A DNA stretch of 64,000 nucleotides from Dyadobacter chenwenxiniae (GTDB lineage: Bacteria; Bacteroidota; Bacteroidia; Cytophagales; Spirosomataceae). The DNA is taken from assembly GCF_022869785.1 (NCBI RefSeq), contig NZ_CP094997.1:3100001-3164000 (forward strand), written 5' to 3'. Under the pieces are notes generated by a model that made no database searches, was not told the origin of the DNA, and saw only the letters and a list, made by a program, of their open reading frames with translations. Positions 1 to 9,785 of the stretch are shown one piece after another. The stretch's first letter is position 1. Each line of letters opens with the position of its first letter. The translations under genes and the position numbers were made by a program.

Positions 1-246
1 ATCAGTAAGCTGGATGAAAACTTCCTCAGAACCATGGCCACCGCATCCAGAGGCACATATTATGAGCTTAATAATGCTAAAAATGAGATGCCAAAACTGA
101 CCAACGATATCAACCAGGCGGAGGGCACATTGGTGGATTCACGTACCATCACGGTCGTGAGTAACAAATACTACTATTTCCTGGGCGCTGCGCTGGTGTT
201 AATCCTGCTCGATGTTTTAATTACGATCGGAACGTTCCGACTGTAA
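1..246 (+). CDS. VWA-domain protein, C-terminal end (BatA/BatB-type), partial
   Basis: The reading frame is open from the first base, so this is the 3' end of a gene that begins upstream of the window. About 81 residues are visible. They include a stretch typical of the end of a von Willebrand A domain in Bat proteins (LDENFLRTMATASRGTYYEL) and a single C-terminal membrane helix (FLGAALVLILLDVLITIGTF) ending in a short basic tail. Bat proteins are membrane-anchored VWA proteins of the Bacteroidota aerotolerance operon. The next gene, 6 nt downstream, encodes a TPR protein as in bat operons. BatA versus BatB cannot be decided without the N-terminus. Confidence 0.7.
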   Translation: MSKLDENFLRTMATASRGTYYELNNAKNEMPKLTNDINQAEGTLVDSRTITVVSNKYYYFLGAALVLILLDVLITIGTFRL

Positions 247-252
247 AAATCA

Positions 253-1005
253 ATGCTTATTTTTGCGTCTCACCTAGGCTTATACATGACCGCAATAATT
301 CTTTATGTTCTGCTCTGGCTCTGGGATAATCGGACTTTCGATTCCATTACCAAAGCGAATGAGCGGAAATTGGGCGCGGAACAGGCGTATAATAACAAAC
401 AATACAAGCAATCGGCCGAGCTTTATTACCAGATTACTTACGGCTCCATATTTTCGGATCCGGCCGCCCGGCTTAACCTTGCCCATTCTTACTACCAGAT
501 GGGAAATTATAAGTTAGCGCTGAAACATTACACGTTGCTGGATCACATTGATAATAACACCATTGCGTCCATTGCAAATAGTCAGATCGCGTTAATCAAG
601 GTTAGCCAGAAAGACACTTCAAATGCGCTTGACTATCTTAAAGCAGCGCTGCGTCTTGAACCGGGAAATGGCCTGGCAAGAAGCAATTACATTATCTTGA
701 AAAAAGCATTTTCAGGGATTGACAAGCCTTCCGATCTCAACAACAAGAAACAAAAATCAGAACGGGAGGCTGTTGCAGAGCGAAACCAGCCTGTGCCCCC
801 GGAGCCAAAACCGGAGACCAGGGAAGTCGCGGAAGACGTGCAGAAAGAAGAGTTGCTGCGGAGTTTACGGGAGATGAATATGTCTGAGGAACAGGCGCGT
901 GCGATATTGGATGCCATGAAATCAAACGAATCGCAATATATTTACCAGCTCAGAAAGAAGCAATACAAGCAAAAAACTGCAAAACAAGACGAAATAGAGT
1001 GGTAA
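253..1005 (+). CDS. TPR-repeat membrane protein (BatC/BatE-like)
   Basis: 250 residues. One N-terminal membrane helix (about residues 8-24) is followed by tetratricopeptide-like helices from about residue 40 to 160 (AEQAYNNKQYKQSAELYY, ARLNLAHSYYQMGNYKLALKHY). Then comes a charged, proline-rich linker and a C-terminal segment (MSEEQARAILDAM) often found at the end of Bat-operon TPR proteins. It lies 6 nt after the VWA gene, so the two are surely co-transcribed. The likely role is a scaffold binding the VWA proteins at the inner membrane. Bat operons are linked to aerotolerance and stress resistance, but the biochemical function is unsettled. Confidence 0.7.
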   Translation: MLIFASHLGLYMTAIILYVLLWLWDNRTFDSITKANERKLGAEQAYNNKQYKQSAELYYQITYGSIFSDPAARLNLAHSYYQMGNYKLALKHYTLLDHIDNNTIASIANSQIALIKVSQKDTSNALDYLKAALRLEPGNGLARSNYIILKKAFSGIDKPSDLNNKKQKSEREAVAERNQPVPPEPKPETREVAEDVQKEELLRSLREMNMSEEQARAILDAMKSNESQYIYQLRKKQYKQKTAKQDEIEW

Positions 1006-1021
1006 TTTTTACTATAAAAAG

Positions 1022-1954
1022 ATGAATAGCATTCCAGAAACCAACTTTCAATTTCCTGGCCAGACAGGGTTTTACAAAGGAAAAGTGCGCGACGTTTATT
1101 CCTTTGAGAAAAAACTTGTGATGGTTGCCAGCGATCGCATTTCCGCTTTCGACGTGATTTTGCCCCGGGCGATTCCATATAAGGGACAGGTTTTGAATCA
1201 GATCGCTGCACATTTCCTGAATGCAACGTCTGGCATTGTCCCCAACTGGCTCGAAGAAGTGCCCGATCCGAATGTGAGCATTGGCCTGAAATGCCAGGCT
1301 TATCCGGTGGAAATGGTTGTTCGTGGTTATCTGGCAGGACATGCGTGGCGCGAATATTCAGCTGGTAAGCGCTCGGTTTGCGGGGTTGCGTTGCCGGATG
1401 GCTTGCAAGAAAATGACAAGCTTCCCCAGCCGATCATTACGCCGACGACAAAAGCGCATGAAGGTCACGACGAGGACATTTCACGCGAAGAAATTCTCGC
1501 GCAAGGACTTGTGAGTGAGGATGATTATGAGCATTTGGAAAGATATACGCTCGCGCTTTTTGCCAAAGGAACAGAAATGGCAGCGGATCAGGGGCTGATT
1601 CTGGTAGATACGAAGTATGAATTTGGCCAACTCGACGGCGTGATTTATTTGATTGACGAAATCCACACGCCAGACTCCTCACGCTATTTCTATGCAGACG
1701 TATATGCGGAAAATCAGCGGGCAGGACTGCCTCAGAAACAGCTTAGCAAGGAATTTGTGAGAGAATGGCTCATTCAGAATGGCTTCCAGGGGAAAGATGG
1801 ACAAACTGTTCCAGTTATGGACGACGAACGCGTTCAGCTTATCTCCGACCGTTACATTGAGTTATTCGAGAAAGTTACGGGTAATAAGTTTCAGAAAAAC
1901 AATCTGGACAATCCCTTGAAACGCATTGAAAATGCAATTTTGAGAGCGTTGTAA
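1022..1954 (+). CDS. purC: Phosphoribosylaminoimidazole-succinocarboxamide synthase
   Basis: 310 residues, the longer size class of SAICAR synthetases. It joins CAIR and L-aspartate with ATP to give SAICAR in de novo purine synthesis, in the cytosol. Diagnostic stretches are present: GKVRDVY near residue 20 (nucleotide loop), SDRISAFDV at about 38, RGYLAGHAWREY at about 101, and the signature LILVDTKYEFG near residue 196. The family C-terminal half continues without interruption. The gene starts 16 nt after the TPR gene and may be read through from it, although the functions are unrelated. Confidence 0.97.
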   Translation: MNSIPETNFQFPGQTGFYKGKVRDVYSFEKKLVMVASDRISAFDVILPRAIPYKGQVLNQIAAHFLNATSGIVPNWLEEVPDPNVSIGLKCQAYPVEMVVRGYLAGHAWREYSAGKRSVCGVALPDGLQENDKLPQPIITPTTKAHEGHDEDISREEILAQGLVSEDDYEHLERYTLALFAKGTEMAADQGLILVDTKYEFGQLDGVIYLIDEIHTPDSSRYFYADVYAENQRAGLPQKQLSKEFVREWLIQNGFQGKDGQTVPVMDDERVQLISDRYIELFEKVTGNKFQKNNLDNPLKRIENAILRAL

Positions 1955-2010
1955 TCACATTCTGTTGATATTTTATTAAAAATCTTGTTTGAACAAAACA
2001 AAAAATTGCA

Positions 2011-2433
2011 ATGAACTATAAACTGGAAAAGAAAGAGCAATTCGTATATATCGAGCTGGAAGAGCCGGCATTTGCGGGTGACGTTCCGGCAGCATTTGAG
2101 GAAACGGCCAAGGGCATTTTTCGCGAAGGATATCACAACCTGATCGTGAATATGCAGCCCGTGAAATCGGTTGATGCCGCGGGGACGACGGTTCTGAAGA
2201 AAATAAACTGGCTTTGCGCCAACGACCTTGGCCTGCTGGTGATCGTAACCCGGGATGATGATTTCATGGACTTGCTGGAAGACCTGAAAGTGCCGGATAT
2301 GCAGGTGTTACCATCCAAAGAAGAGGCGATAGATGCCGTTTTCATGCATAGTCTTGAAAATGAATTTGGTGCAGGAGATGATGGTTATGATGATGAAGAT
2401 TATGATAATGTAAGCGAGTCTAAGGAGCCATAA
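2011..2433 (+). CDS. STAS-domain (anti-anti-sigma-like) protein
   Basis: 140 residues. The first ~110 residues have the alternating strand/helix pattern of a STAS domain: a first beta strand (KEQFVYIELE), a second (YHNLIVNMQPVKSVDAAGTTVLKKI) in which S-V-D-A-A-G sits at the usual SpoIIAA-type switch position, and a third (LGLLVIVTRD). The residue where SpoIIAA carries its phosphorylated serine appears to be Ala or Gly, so classical serine phosphorylation is doubtful. The last ~25 residues are very acidic (DDGYDDEDYDN) and probably disordered. No partner kinase is adjacent. A strong terminator follows. Confidence 0.7.
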   Translation: MNYKLEKKEQFVYIELEEPAFAGDVPAAFEETAKGIFREGYHNLIVNMQPVKSVDAAGTTVLKKINWLCANDLGLLVIVTRDDDFMDLLEDLKVPDMQVLPSKEEAIDAVFMHSLENEFGAGDDGYDDEDYDNVSESKEP

Positions 2434-2468
2434 CAGCCCCATTCTCTAATAAATATCTGTCAATAATG

Positions 2469-2502
2469 ACGTCTGGCTTCAAGAAAGCCAGACGTTTTTT
2501 TT
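2469..2502 (+). terminator. Rho-independent terminator
   Basis: An 11-bp perfect stem (acgtctggctt / aagccagacgt) with a 5-nt loop is followed by eight T. It ends the purC-STAS transcript and isolates the gltB promoter region. Confidence 0.92.
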
Positions 2503-2831
2503 GGACGTTTAAGTAACTTTTATTAATTTAACAAGACGCTATTTGTATTTCAGTAAGACGGCAAAACCCGGCATTTTGATTATGAATTTGTTAACTAATC
2601 AGGGAAAGCACTGATCGGTTTATCAATATTTCTATATTTATTGTAATAAAAAAATCAAAAACTCTTGCAGATAGAAAATTTTGCCATTTGAGTATTCGGC
2701 CAAATATCTTTTATGGTTATCTTGCGTGGCTTTACCCAAATCATAACGGGATGGGCATTTAGTAAAAATTTTTAATTGCTTATTTAAACAAATTCTATTT
2801 ACGAATTTGTCAACTCTAGAATCTTCGATTA
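2503..2831. other. AT-rich intergenic region upstream of gltB
   Basis: About 330 nt without a gene. It must hold the gltB promoter and the 5' leader. The best Bacteroidota-like -7 candidate is TATCTTTT near 2706, which breaks the consensus in the last base. No riboswitch-like fold or strong dyad was recognised. Confidence 0.5.
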
Positions 2832-5800
2832 ATGTCGCAAATGTCTGAACCAATGGTAGAAAATCAGGGACTGTACCGTCCGGAATTTGAGCATGATGCA
2901 TGTGGTATAGGTTTCCGGGCTAACATCAAGGGCCGCAAGTCACACCAGATCGTGGCAGACGCCATTCACATGCTCGAACGCATGGAACACAGGGGTGCAA
3001 CTGGTTTTGATCCGAACACGGGTGATGGTGCAGGCATTTTGATTCAGATTCCACACGAGTTCTTTGTTGAAGAGTGTTCTAAGCTAGGCTTTCAATTACC
3101 GCCAGCTGGTGAGTATGGCGTGGGAATGCTGTTCTTCCCGGGCAATGAAACCATGCGTGAAGAGTGCCGCGATATTCTGAACCGCAAAGCCAAAAAGCTT
3201 GGCCTCCATATATTAGGTTACAGAAAAGTGCCCACATTGAACAACACGTTGGGCGAAGGCTCATTGTCTGTTGAACCGCATGTGGAGCAATTATTTATCA
3301 AGCGCCCGGACGAAGTGACGGATGATCTTGGTTTTGAAAGAAAACTCTACATTCTCCGCCAGGTTTCTGCGCGGATGATTAAAGATACAGTAATCGGTGT
3401 TGGCAGAAGCTTTTACTATTCTTCGCTTTCCTGCCGCACGATCTCATACAAAGGACAGCTTACGACTGCCCAATTAAAATATTACTTCCCGGATCTGGAA
3501 AACGAATCGGTGGTTTCGGCCCTTGCGGTTGTTCACTCGCGTTTTTCTACGAACACGTTCCCATCCTGGGAATTGGCTCAGCCGTTCCGCTACATTGCGC
3601 ACAATGGTGAGATTAACACCGTAAAAGGTAATGTAAACTGGATTCGTGCCGGGGAAAAGTCATTTGCTTCTGAGTTTTTTACAAAAGAAGAAATGGACAT
3701 GATCGTTCCGATTTGCGACAGAAACCAATCTGACTCTGCAAACCTGGACAACGCCATTGAATTGCTGCACCTTTCGGGCCGCTCATTGCCACATGTAATG
3801 ATGATGTTGATTCCCGAAGCATGGGACGGAAACGAGCAGATGGACCCGGAACGCAAAGCATTTTACGAATATAATGCTGCGATGATGGAGCCTTGGGATG
3901 GTCCGGCTTCGATCTCGTTCACGGATGGTAAAATGGTGGGCGCAACGCTCGACCGGAATGGACTCCGCCCTTCGCGTTACTGGGTTTTGGATGATGATAC
4001 GATTATCATGGCCTCTGAGGCTGGGGTTTTGGATGTGGATCAGTCGAGAGTTGTGACAAAAGGTCGCTTGCAGCCGGGACGGATGTTCGTTGTGGATATG
4101 GAGCAAGGCCGCATTATTCCTGATGAAGAAATTAAGGCAGCCGTTTGTTCCGGACAACCTTATCAGAAATGGCTGGATGAGAACAAGTTGCACGTGGATC
4201 AGCTGGATCACCCGATTCGCACTTACCGTGCTTATGACGACAATGCATTGCTGAAACGTCAGGTTGCGTTTGGTTATACATCGGAAGATTTGCGGATGAT
4301 TTTGGCTCCTATGGGCCAGACTGGTCAGGAGGCGATTGGTTCCATGGGAACGGATGTGCCTTTGGCGGTTCTTTCCGAGCAGAGCCAGCATTTGTCCAAT
4401 TATTTCAAACAACTTTTTGCGCAGGTTACCAACCCACCGATTGACTCGATCCGCGAACGTTCGATTATGTCGCTGATCTCCTTCGTGGGGGGAACTGAAA
4501 ATATATTAACGGAGACACCGAAACATTGTCGCCAGATCGCGCTTCCGCATCCGATATTGTCGGTGCAGGAGTTTGATAAACTGCGTTTTGTAGATAAAGA
4601 TGGTTTTCAGGCCAAAACAATAAACACTTATTTCCGTGCAGACGAAGGCGGAAAAGCTTTGGAAAGAGCATTAGAGCGCATTTGTCGCTATGCAACCGAT
4701 GCGATTGAGGATGGATTTGAAATCCTGATCCTTTCAGACCGCGCTATTGACTCGGATCATGCGCCGATTCCTTCTCTATTAGCCACTGCGACCATTCACC
4801 ACCATTTAATCCGCGAGGGATTGAGAGGGAAAGTGGGTCTTTTGGTTGAAGCAGGAGACGTCTGGGAAACGCACCATGTGGCCGCATTGATCGGTTATGG
4901 TGCAGCGGGAATTTGCCCTTATATGGCATTTGAGACGCTTTCTTTCATGAATCGCAAGAAGATGATCGAAGGTGAGTTTACGGATGAAAAACTGCATTAC
5001 AACTACATTAAGGCCGTAAATAAGGAGCTTTTGAAGATCTTCTCTAAAATGGGGATTTCAACATTGCAGTCTTACCAGGGCGCCCAGATCTTCGAATGTG
5101 TTGGTTTGAATAAAGATGTGGTTGACAAATATTTCACAGGAACCATTTCCCGCATCAGCGGAATGGGGATTTCTGAGATTGCCCGTGAAATTCTGGTGCG
5201 TCACAAAGTGGCTTACCACGAAACACCGGATTCAAAACCGAAGCTGGAAGTGGGTGGATTTTACCAATGGAAACAACGCGGGGAAGCGCACATTTTCAAC
5301 CCGGCGTCGGTGCATTTGCTGCAACAATCTACGAAGACAAACAGCTACGAAACATTTAAAAAATACTCAAAACTAATTGATGATCAGAGTCATAAGGCGT
5401 TAACACTTCGCGGATTGCTGCGTTTCAAGAAAGGAACGTCTATTCCAATTGAAGAAGTGGAGCCGGTTGAGAGCATCTTCAAACGCTTTGCTACGGGTGC
5501 CATGTCATTTGGTTCTATTTCGTGGGAAGCGCATACAACATTGGCCGTTGCCATGAACCGGATCGGCGGAAAATCCAATTCCGGCGAAGGCGGCGAGGAC
5601 GAATTGCGTTACACGCCTTTGGCGAATGGCGACAGCATGAATTCGCAAATTAAGCAGGTTGCTTCCGGACGTTTCGGGGTTACAAGCCATTATCTGAGCA
5701 ATGCGGGTGAGTTACAAATTAAAACGGCACAAGGCGCAAAACCGGGTGAAGGTGGGCAGCTTCCTGGTTTCAAAGTGGATGACTGGATCGGCCGCACGCG

Positions 5801-7415
5801 TCACTCGACGCCGGGCGTAGGCTTAATCTCTCCCCCGCCCCACCACGATATTTATTCGATTGAGGATTTGGCTCAATTGATTTTTGACCTTAAAAATGCA
5901 AACCGTCAGGCGAGGATCAGTGTAAAACTGGTTTCAGAGGCGGGTGTTGGAACGGTTGCTTCCGGTGTTGCGAAAGCGCATGCGGACCACATTCTGATCT
6001 CAGGTTACGACGGCGGAACGGGTGCTTCACCATTGAGCTCGATTCGTCACGCAGGTTTGCCGTGGGAGCTTGGTTTGGCGGAAACGCACCAGACTTTGGT
6101 TAAAAATAAATTGCGCGGACGTGTTACCGTTCAGGCTGACGGTCAGCTTCGTACGGGTCGCGACTTGGCGATTGCAGCCATGCTTGGTGCAGAAGAATGG
6201 GGCGTGGCAACGGCGGCACTTGTGGCTGCGGGTTGCATCATGATGCGCAAATGCCATTTGAACACTTGCCCTGTGGGTGTTGCAACACAAAATAAGGAAC
6301 TGCGCGCATTGTTCTCAGGGAAACCTGAGCACGTAGTGAATATGTTCCATTTCATGGCCGAAGAGTTGCGCGAGATTATGGCACAACTTGGTTTCCGGAC
6401 TGTAAATGAGATGGTTGGCCAAGCTCAATATCTTGAACTGCGCAATGATATCAAACATTGGAAATACAAAAACCTGAATTTCGACGCGATCCTATATAAA
6501 GAAGGCGACCTTTCAGTGGCTCAATTCAAGCAGGAAGAGCAGGATCACGGCATTGACAGCATTATCGATTGGGATCTGATTAAGGCAGCGCAACCTGCTT
6601 TGGAAAGCCAGGATGAAATTTATGCAGAGTTTCCATTGAACAACTTGAACCGTTCGGTTGGAACAATGCTTTCAAATGAGATTTCTAAAAAATACGGTGG
6701 CGCTGGTTTGCCAAAAGGAAATATTCATTTCAAATTCCGTGGAACGGCCGGACAAAGCTTTGGTGCATTCAACACAGCCGGACTTCGTCTGGAACTGGAA
6801 GGGGATGCCAATGACTATTTTGGAAAAGGACTTTGCGGCGCTGAACTGATCGTTTACCCGGACCGCGACTCAAAATTCAAACCGGAAGAGAACATTATCA
6901 TTGGGAACGTAGCTTTCTACGGAGCAACTTCGGGCGACGCTTACATCAGAGGAACCGCAGGCGAACGTTTCTGCGTGCGTAACTCAGGTGCGAAAGTGGT
7001 TGTCGAAGGCGTTGGTGACCATGGTTTGGAATACATGACCGGCGGCTTGGCTGTGATTCTTGGGGAAACAGGCCGGAACTTTGCTGCCGGGATGTCGGGT
7101 GGCGTGGCTTATGTTTTGGACAAAAACGGCACATTTAAAGAGAAAGTGAACATGGAAATGGTTTCGCTTGATCCCCTTAATGATGAAGATCAAGGGATTT
7201 TGCGTGAATATCTTGACAAACATTTCCAATACACAACCAGCAACATTGCATTCCAATTGATCCAAAACTGGGAACAGTCGGTGAAGCAATTTGTGAAAGT
7301 GTTGCCTGCTGATTTCAAGAAAGCATTGGAAGGACGCAACATTACGCTGGCGCAGCAGATTGCTGACAAGAATGTGGTTTATAAAGATATCGTGGTGGAT
7401 GTAGTTCACCAATAA
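2832..7415 (+). CDS. gltB: Glutamate synthase (NADPH) large subunit
   Basis: 1527 residues, full length for the bacterial alpha subunit. It converts glutamine and 2-oxoglutarate to two glutamates. Seen in order: the class II amidotransferase domain with its nucleophile after a short propeptide (HDACGIGF, Cys24), the central domain, and the FMN synthase domain from about residue 860 (GAMSFGSISWEAH; the GEGGEDELRY loop). Next are the 3Fe-4S ligands CIMMRKCHLNTCPVG near residue 1140 and the glycine-rich C-terminal beta-helix domain (GDHGLEYMTGG, GRNFAAGMSGG). gltD follows after 63 nt, so the two subunits form one operon. This is the main ammonia assimilation route together with glutamine synthetase, which is not in the window. 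Confidence 0.98.
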   Translation: MSQMSEPMVENQGLYRPEFEHDACGIGFRANIKGRKSHQIVADAIHMLERMEHRGATGFDPNTGDGAGILIQIPHEFFVEECSKLGFQLPPAGEYGVGMLFFPGNETMREECRDILNRKAKKLGLHILGYRKVPTLNNTLGEGSLSVEPHVEQLFIKRPDEVTDDLGFERKLYILRQVSARMIKDTVIGVGRSFYYSSLSCRTISYKGQLTTAQLKYYFPDLENESVVSALAVVHSRFSTNTFPSWELAQPFRYIAHNGEINTVKGNVNWIRAGEKSFASEFFTKEEMDMIVPICDRNQSDSANLDNAIELLHLSGRSLPHVMMMLIPEAWDGNEQMDPERKAFYEYNAAMMEPWDGPASISFTDGKMVGATLDRNGLRPSRYWVLDDDTIIMASEAGVLDVDQSRVVTKGRLQPGRMFVVDMEQGRIIPDEEIKAAVCSGQPYQKWLDENKLHVDQLDHPIRTYRAYDDNALLKRQVAFGYTSEDLRMILAPMGQTGQEAIGSMGTDVPLAVLSEQSQHLSNYFKQLFAQVTNPPIDSIRERSIMSLISFVGGTENILTETPKHCRQIALPHPILSVQEFDKLRFVDKDGFQAKTINTYFRADEGGKALERALERICRYATDAIEDGFEILILSDRAIDSDHAPIPSLLATATIHHHLIREGLRGKVGLLVEAGDVWETHHVAALIGYGAAGICPYMAFETLSFMNRKKMIEGEFTDEKLHYNYIKAVNKELLKIFSKMGISTLQSYQGAQIFECVGLNKDVVDKYFTGTISRISGMGISEIAREILVRHKVAYHETPDSKPKLEVGGFYQWKQRGEAHIFNPASVHLLQQSTKTNSYETFKKYSKLIDDQSHKALTLRGLLRFKKGTSIPIEEVEPVESIFKRFATGAMSFGSISWEAHTTLAVAMNRIGGKSNSGEGGEDELRYTPLANGDSMNSQIKQVASGRFGVTSHYLSNAGELQIKTAQGAKPGEGGQLPGFKVDDWIGRTRHSTPGVGLISPPPHHDIYSIEDLAQLIFDLKNANRQARISVKLVSEAGVGTVASGVAKAHADHILISGYDGGTGASPLSSIRHAGLPWELGLAETHQTLVKNKLRGRVTVQADGQLRTGRDLAIAAMLGAEEWGVATAALVAAGCIMMRKCHLNTCPVGVATQNKELRALFSGKPEHVVNMFHFMAEELREIMAQLGFRTVNEMVGQAQYLELRNDIKHWKYKNLNFDAILYKEGDLSVAQFKQEEQDHGIDSIIDWDLIKAAQPALESQDEIYAEFPLNNLNRSVGTMLSNEISKKYGGAGLPKGNIHFKFRGTAGQSFGAFNTAGLRLELEGDANDYFGKGLCGAELIVYPDRDSKFKPEENIIIGNVAFYGATSGDAYIRGTAGERFCVRNSGAKVVVEGVGDHGLEYMTGGLAVILGETGRNFAAGMSGGVAYVLDKNGTFKEKVNMEMVSLDPLNDEDQGILREYLDKHFQYTTSNIAFQLIQNWEQSVKQFVKVLPADFKKALEGRNITLAQQIADKNVVYKDIVVDVVHQ

Positions 7416-7478
7416 GCGGTTATCACATTTTCAACTGTCATTTTTAAATAGAATAACGATTTAATAAGTAATATAAGA

Positions 7479-8987
7479 ATGGGAAAACCAACCGGATTTT
7501 TAGAGTTTGATAGGGAGTTGCCAAAGAAGAGAAGCGTTGATGAACGCCTTGGAGATTACCGCGAGATTGAAACTGCCCCTACTGACTCTCATTCCAAACA
7601 GCAGGCAGCCCGTTGTATGGACTGCGGAATCCCTTTTTGCCACAATGGTTGTCCGCTAGGCAACATTATCCCCGAGTTCAACGACGCGGTGTATGATGAA
7701 AACTGGGCGCTGGCTTATGAAATTCTGTCTTCGACCAATAACTTCCCTGAGTTTACAGGCCGCATTTGCCCTGCTCCGTGCGAAGCATCGTGCGTGCTGG
7801 GCATTAACAAGCCGCCTGTGGCGATTGAATACATTGAAAAAGCCATCATTGAAAAAGCCTTTGAACTGAATCTTGTAAAACCAAGAGTTCCTAAATTCCG
7901 CACCGGCAAAAAAGTTGCCGTTGTAGGTTCAGGACCAGCGGGAATGGCTGCGGCTTACCAGCTTAACCAAGCCGGACATTCAGTGGTGCTGATGGAACGC
8001 GCGGATAAAATCGGTGGATTGGTTCGTTATGGAATTCCTGATTTTAAACTGGAAAAAAGCATTATAGACCGTCGTTTGGCGGTGATGGAAGCAGAAGGCG
8101 TTGAATTCCGCACGAATGTGAATGTGGGCGTGACCGTAAAAGCGAACGAATTGCTGGATGAGTTTGACGCAGTTTTGCTAACAATGGGTTCAACGGTTCC
8201 GAGAGATGTGAAAATTGAAGGCCGTCATTTGAAAGGCGTTCATTTCGCGATGGAATTCCTTAGCCAGCAAAACAAACGCAATGCAGGCATTAGCCCGGAA
8301 GTGGACCACCGCGGCGCGCCTTATACGAACGGACAGATCATTGCAAAAGACAAACATGTTGTCGTTATCGGTGGCGGTGACACAGGATCTGACTGTGTAG
8401 GAACTTCCGGACGTCACGGCGCAACGTCGATTACGCAAATTGAATTAATGCCAATCCCTCCAAAAGAACGTGATTCCAGCACACCATGGCCGAACTGGCC
8501 AATGATGCTGCGGACTTCAACTTCGCATGAGGAAGGCTGCGACAGACATTGGTCTATCAATACAAAAGAATTTGTAGGCGACGAAAACGGCAATTTGAAA
8601 GAATTGAAAATCGTTGACCTGGATTGGCAAAAGGATCCTGAAACGGGCCGTATGCAGATGAAAGAAGTGGCAGGAAGCGAAAGAAACATTCCTTGCGACC
8701 TGGCATTTTTGGCAGCAGGATTTTTGCATCCGCAACAGGAAGGGCTCTTGACAGATCTGGAAGTGGAATTTGACGAACGTGGCAACATTAAAACCAACGG
8801 TTATCAATCCACCAGCAACGAAAAAGTGTTTGCAGCCGGTGACTGCCGCCGCGGACAATCGTTGGTTGTGTGGGCGATCAGCGAAGGTCGTGAAGCTGCG
8901 AGATCTGTGGACGAATATCTGATGGGCGAGTCATTCCTGGAAGCCAAAGCGGTTTCCATGTTCAATCCTGCATTCGCACACGCCTGA
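7479..8987 (+). CDS. gltD: Glutamate synthase (NADPH) small subunit
   Basis: 502 residues. It takes electrons from NADPH through FAD and two 4Fe-4S clusters and passes them to GltB. The N-terminal cysteine clusters are visible: CMDCGIPFCHNGCPLGN near residue 47 and CPAPCEASC near residue 96. Then come the FAD Rossmann motif GSGPAGMAAAYQL near residue 150, the NADPH-binding motif VVIGGGDTGSDCVG near residue 290, and the C-terminal AAGDCRRGQSLVVWAI. It is encoded 63 nt after gltB on the same strand. Confidence 0.98.
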   Translation: MGKPTGFLEFDRELPKKRSVDERLGDYREIETAPTDSHSKQQAARCMDCGIPFCHNGCPLGNIIPEFNDAVYDENWALAYEILSSTNNFPEFTGRICPAPCEASCVLGINKPPVAIEYIEKAIIEKAFELNLVKPRVPKFRTGKKVAVVGSGPAGMAAAYQLNQAGHSVVLMERADKIGGLVRYGIPDFKLEKSIIDRRLAVMEAEGVEFRTNVNVGVTVKANELLDEFDAVLLTMGSTVPRDVKIEGRHLKGVHFAMEFLSQQNKRNAGISPEVDHRGAPYTNGQIIAKDKHVVVIGGGDTGSDCVGTSGRHGATSITQIELMPIPPKERDSSTPWPNWPMMLRTSTSHEEGCDRHWSINTKEFVGDENGNLKELKIVDLDWQKDPETGRMQMKEVAGSERNIPCDLAFLAAGFLHPQQEGLLTDLEVEFDERGNIKTNGYQSTSNEKVFAAGDCRRGQSLVVWAISEGREAARSVDEYLMGESFLEAKAVSMFNPAFAHA

Positions 8988-9032
8988 TAGAAATTAATTT
9001 ATTAAGACAACCGCTCAATGTTATTGGTAAGA

Positions 9033-9065
9033 AAGCTGCTCTATATGGGCAGCTTCTTATTTTAT
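9033..9065 (+). terminator. Weak terminator hairpin after gltD
   Basis: A 7-bp stem AAGCTGC / GCAGCTT (9033-9039 with 9049-9055) has a 9-nt loop and is followed by cttattttat. It lies inside the longest possible frame of the next gene and is one reason to start that gene later. Confidence 0.5.
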
Positions 9066-9110
9066 AACCCTTTATATTTGGCCAAAATTTGCGTCCGACA
9101 CCATTATATA

Positions 9111-9734
9111 ATGTTCCTGCATCACTCCCCTTTTTGGCTGAAAGTATTCTTCCCAGGTTTTATCTGGCGCATGCCGACACGCGAAAAGAAAATATATCTC
9201 ACATTTGACGACGGCCCAATTCCCGATATCACAGAGTTTGTAATCGACGCGCTTAATCAATTTAAAGCCAAAGCAACATTCTTTTGCATTGGGAACAATG
9301 TTGAAAAACACCCTGATATTTTCCAGCAATTAATTGATAACCAACATTCCGTTGGCAATCATACATTCAATCACATGAATGGCTGGAAGACTCAGGACGC
9401 GGTGTATCTGGATAACATTAAAAAGTGTGAAGAGCAATTGAATGTACAAACAAATCTTTTCAGGCCGCCTTATGGACGGATCAAAAAAAGCCAGTCGCGT
9501 GTTGTCAGAAAGGAGCGTCAGATTATTATGTGGGACGTTTTGAGCGGGGATTTTTCGAAGGAGATTACGCAGGAAATATGCCTAAAAAAGTCGATACAGT
9601 ATGCGCGGCCTGGCTCAATTGTTTTATTCCACGACAGCGTCAAAGCCGCACCAAACATGCAATACGCGCTTCCCAGGTTTTTAGAACATTTCAGTAATGA
9701 AGGATATACATTCGAAGCAATGGCGATGAAGTGA
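9111..9734 (+). CDS. Polysaccharide deacetylase (NodB-type, carbohydrate esterase 4)
   Basis: 207 residues from the ATG at 9111. An in-frame ATG at 9018 would add 31 residues but lies within the terminator-like hairpin after gltD, so 9111 is preferred. NodB-fold motifs are all visible: TFDDGP (motif 1, catalytic Asp and metal Asp), GNHTFNH (motif 2, HxxxH metal ligands), RPPYG (motif 3), MWDVLSGDF (motif 4) and SIVLFHDS (motif 5). The family removes N- or O-acetyl groups from cell-wall or capsular sugars using a divalent metal. A hydrophobic N-terminus (FLHHSPFWLKVFFPGFIW) suggests membrane association. A glycosyltransferase follows 51 nt downstream, so the pair may act on one surface glycan. 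Confidence 0.85.
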   Translation: MFLHHSPFWLKVFFPGFIWRMPTREKKIYLTFDDGPIPDITEFVIDALNQFKAKATFFCIGNNVEKHPDIFQQLIDNQHSVGNHTFNHMNGWKTQDAVYLDNIKKCEEQLNVQTNLFRPPYGRIKKSQSRVVRKERQIIMWDVLSGDFSKEITQEICLKKSIQYARPGSIVLFHDSVKAAPNMQYALPRFLEHFSNEGYTFEAMAMK

Positions 9735-9785
9735 GGCAAAAGCTTTTAGATCAACACTTTATGACCGCAAAATTTACAACATTAC

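Noticed and set aside
2503..2831. Riboswitch or attenuator in the gltB leader
   Set aside because: No conserved aptamer pattern or leader hairpin followed by T-run was seen between the STAS terminator and gltB.
3783..4412. 209-codon open frame antisense to gltB
   Set aside because: It lies wholly within gltB, mirrors its codon pattern and shows no protein family features.
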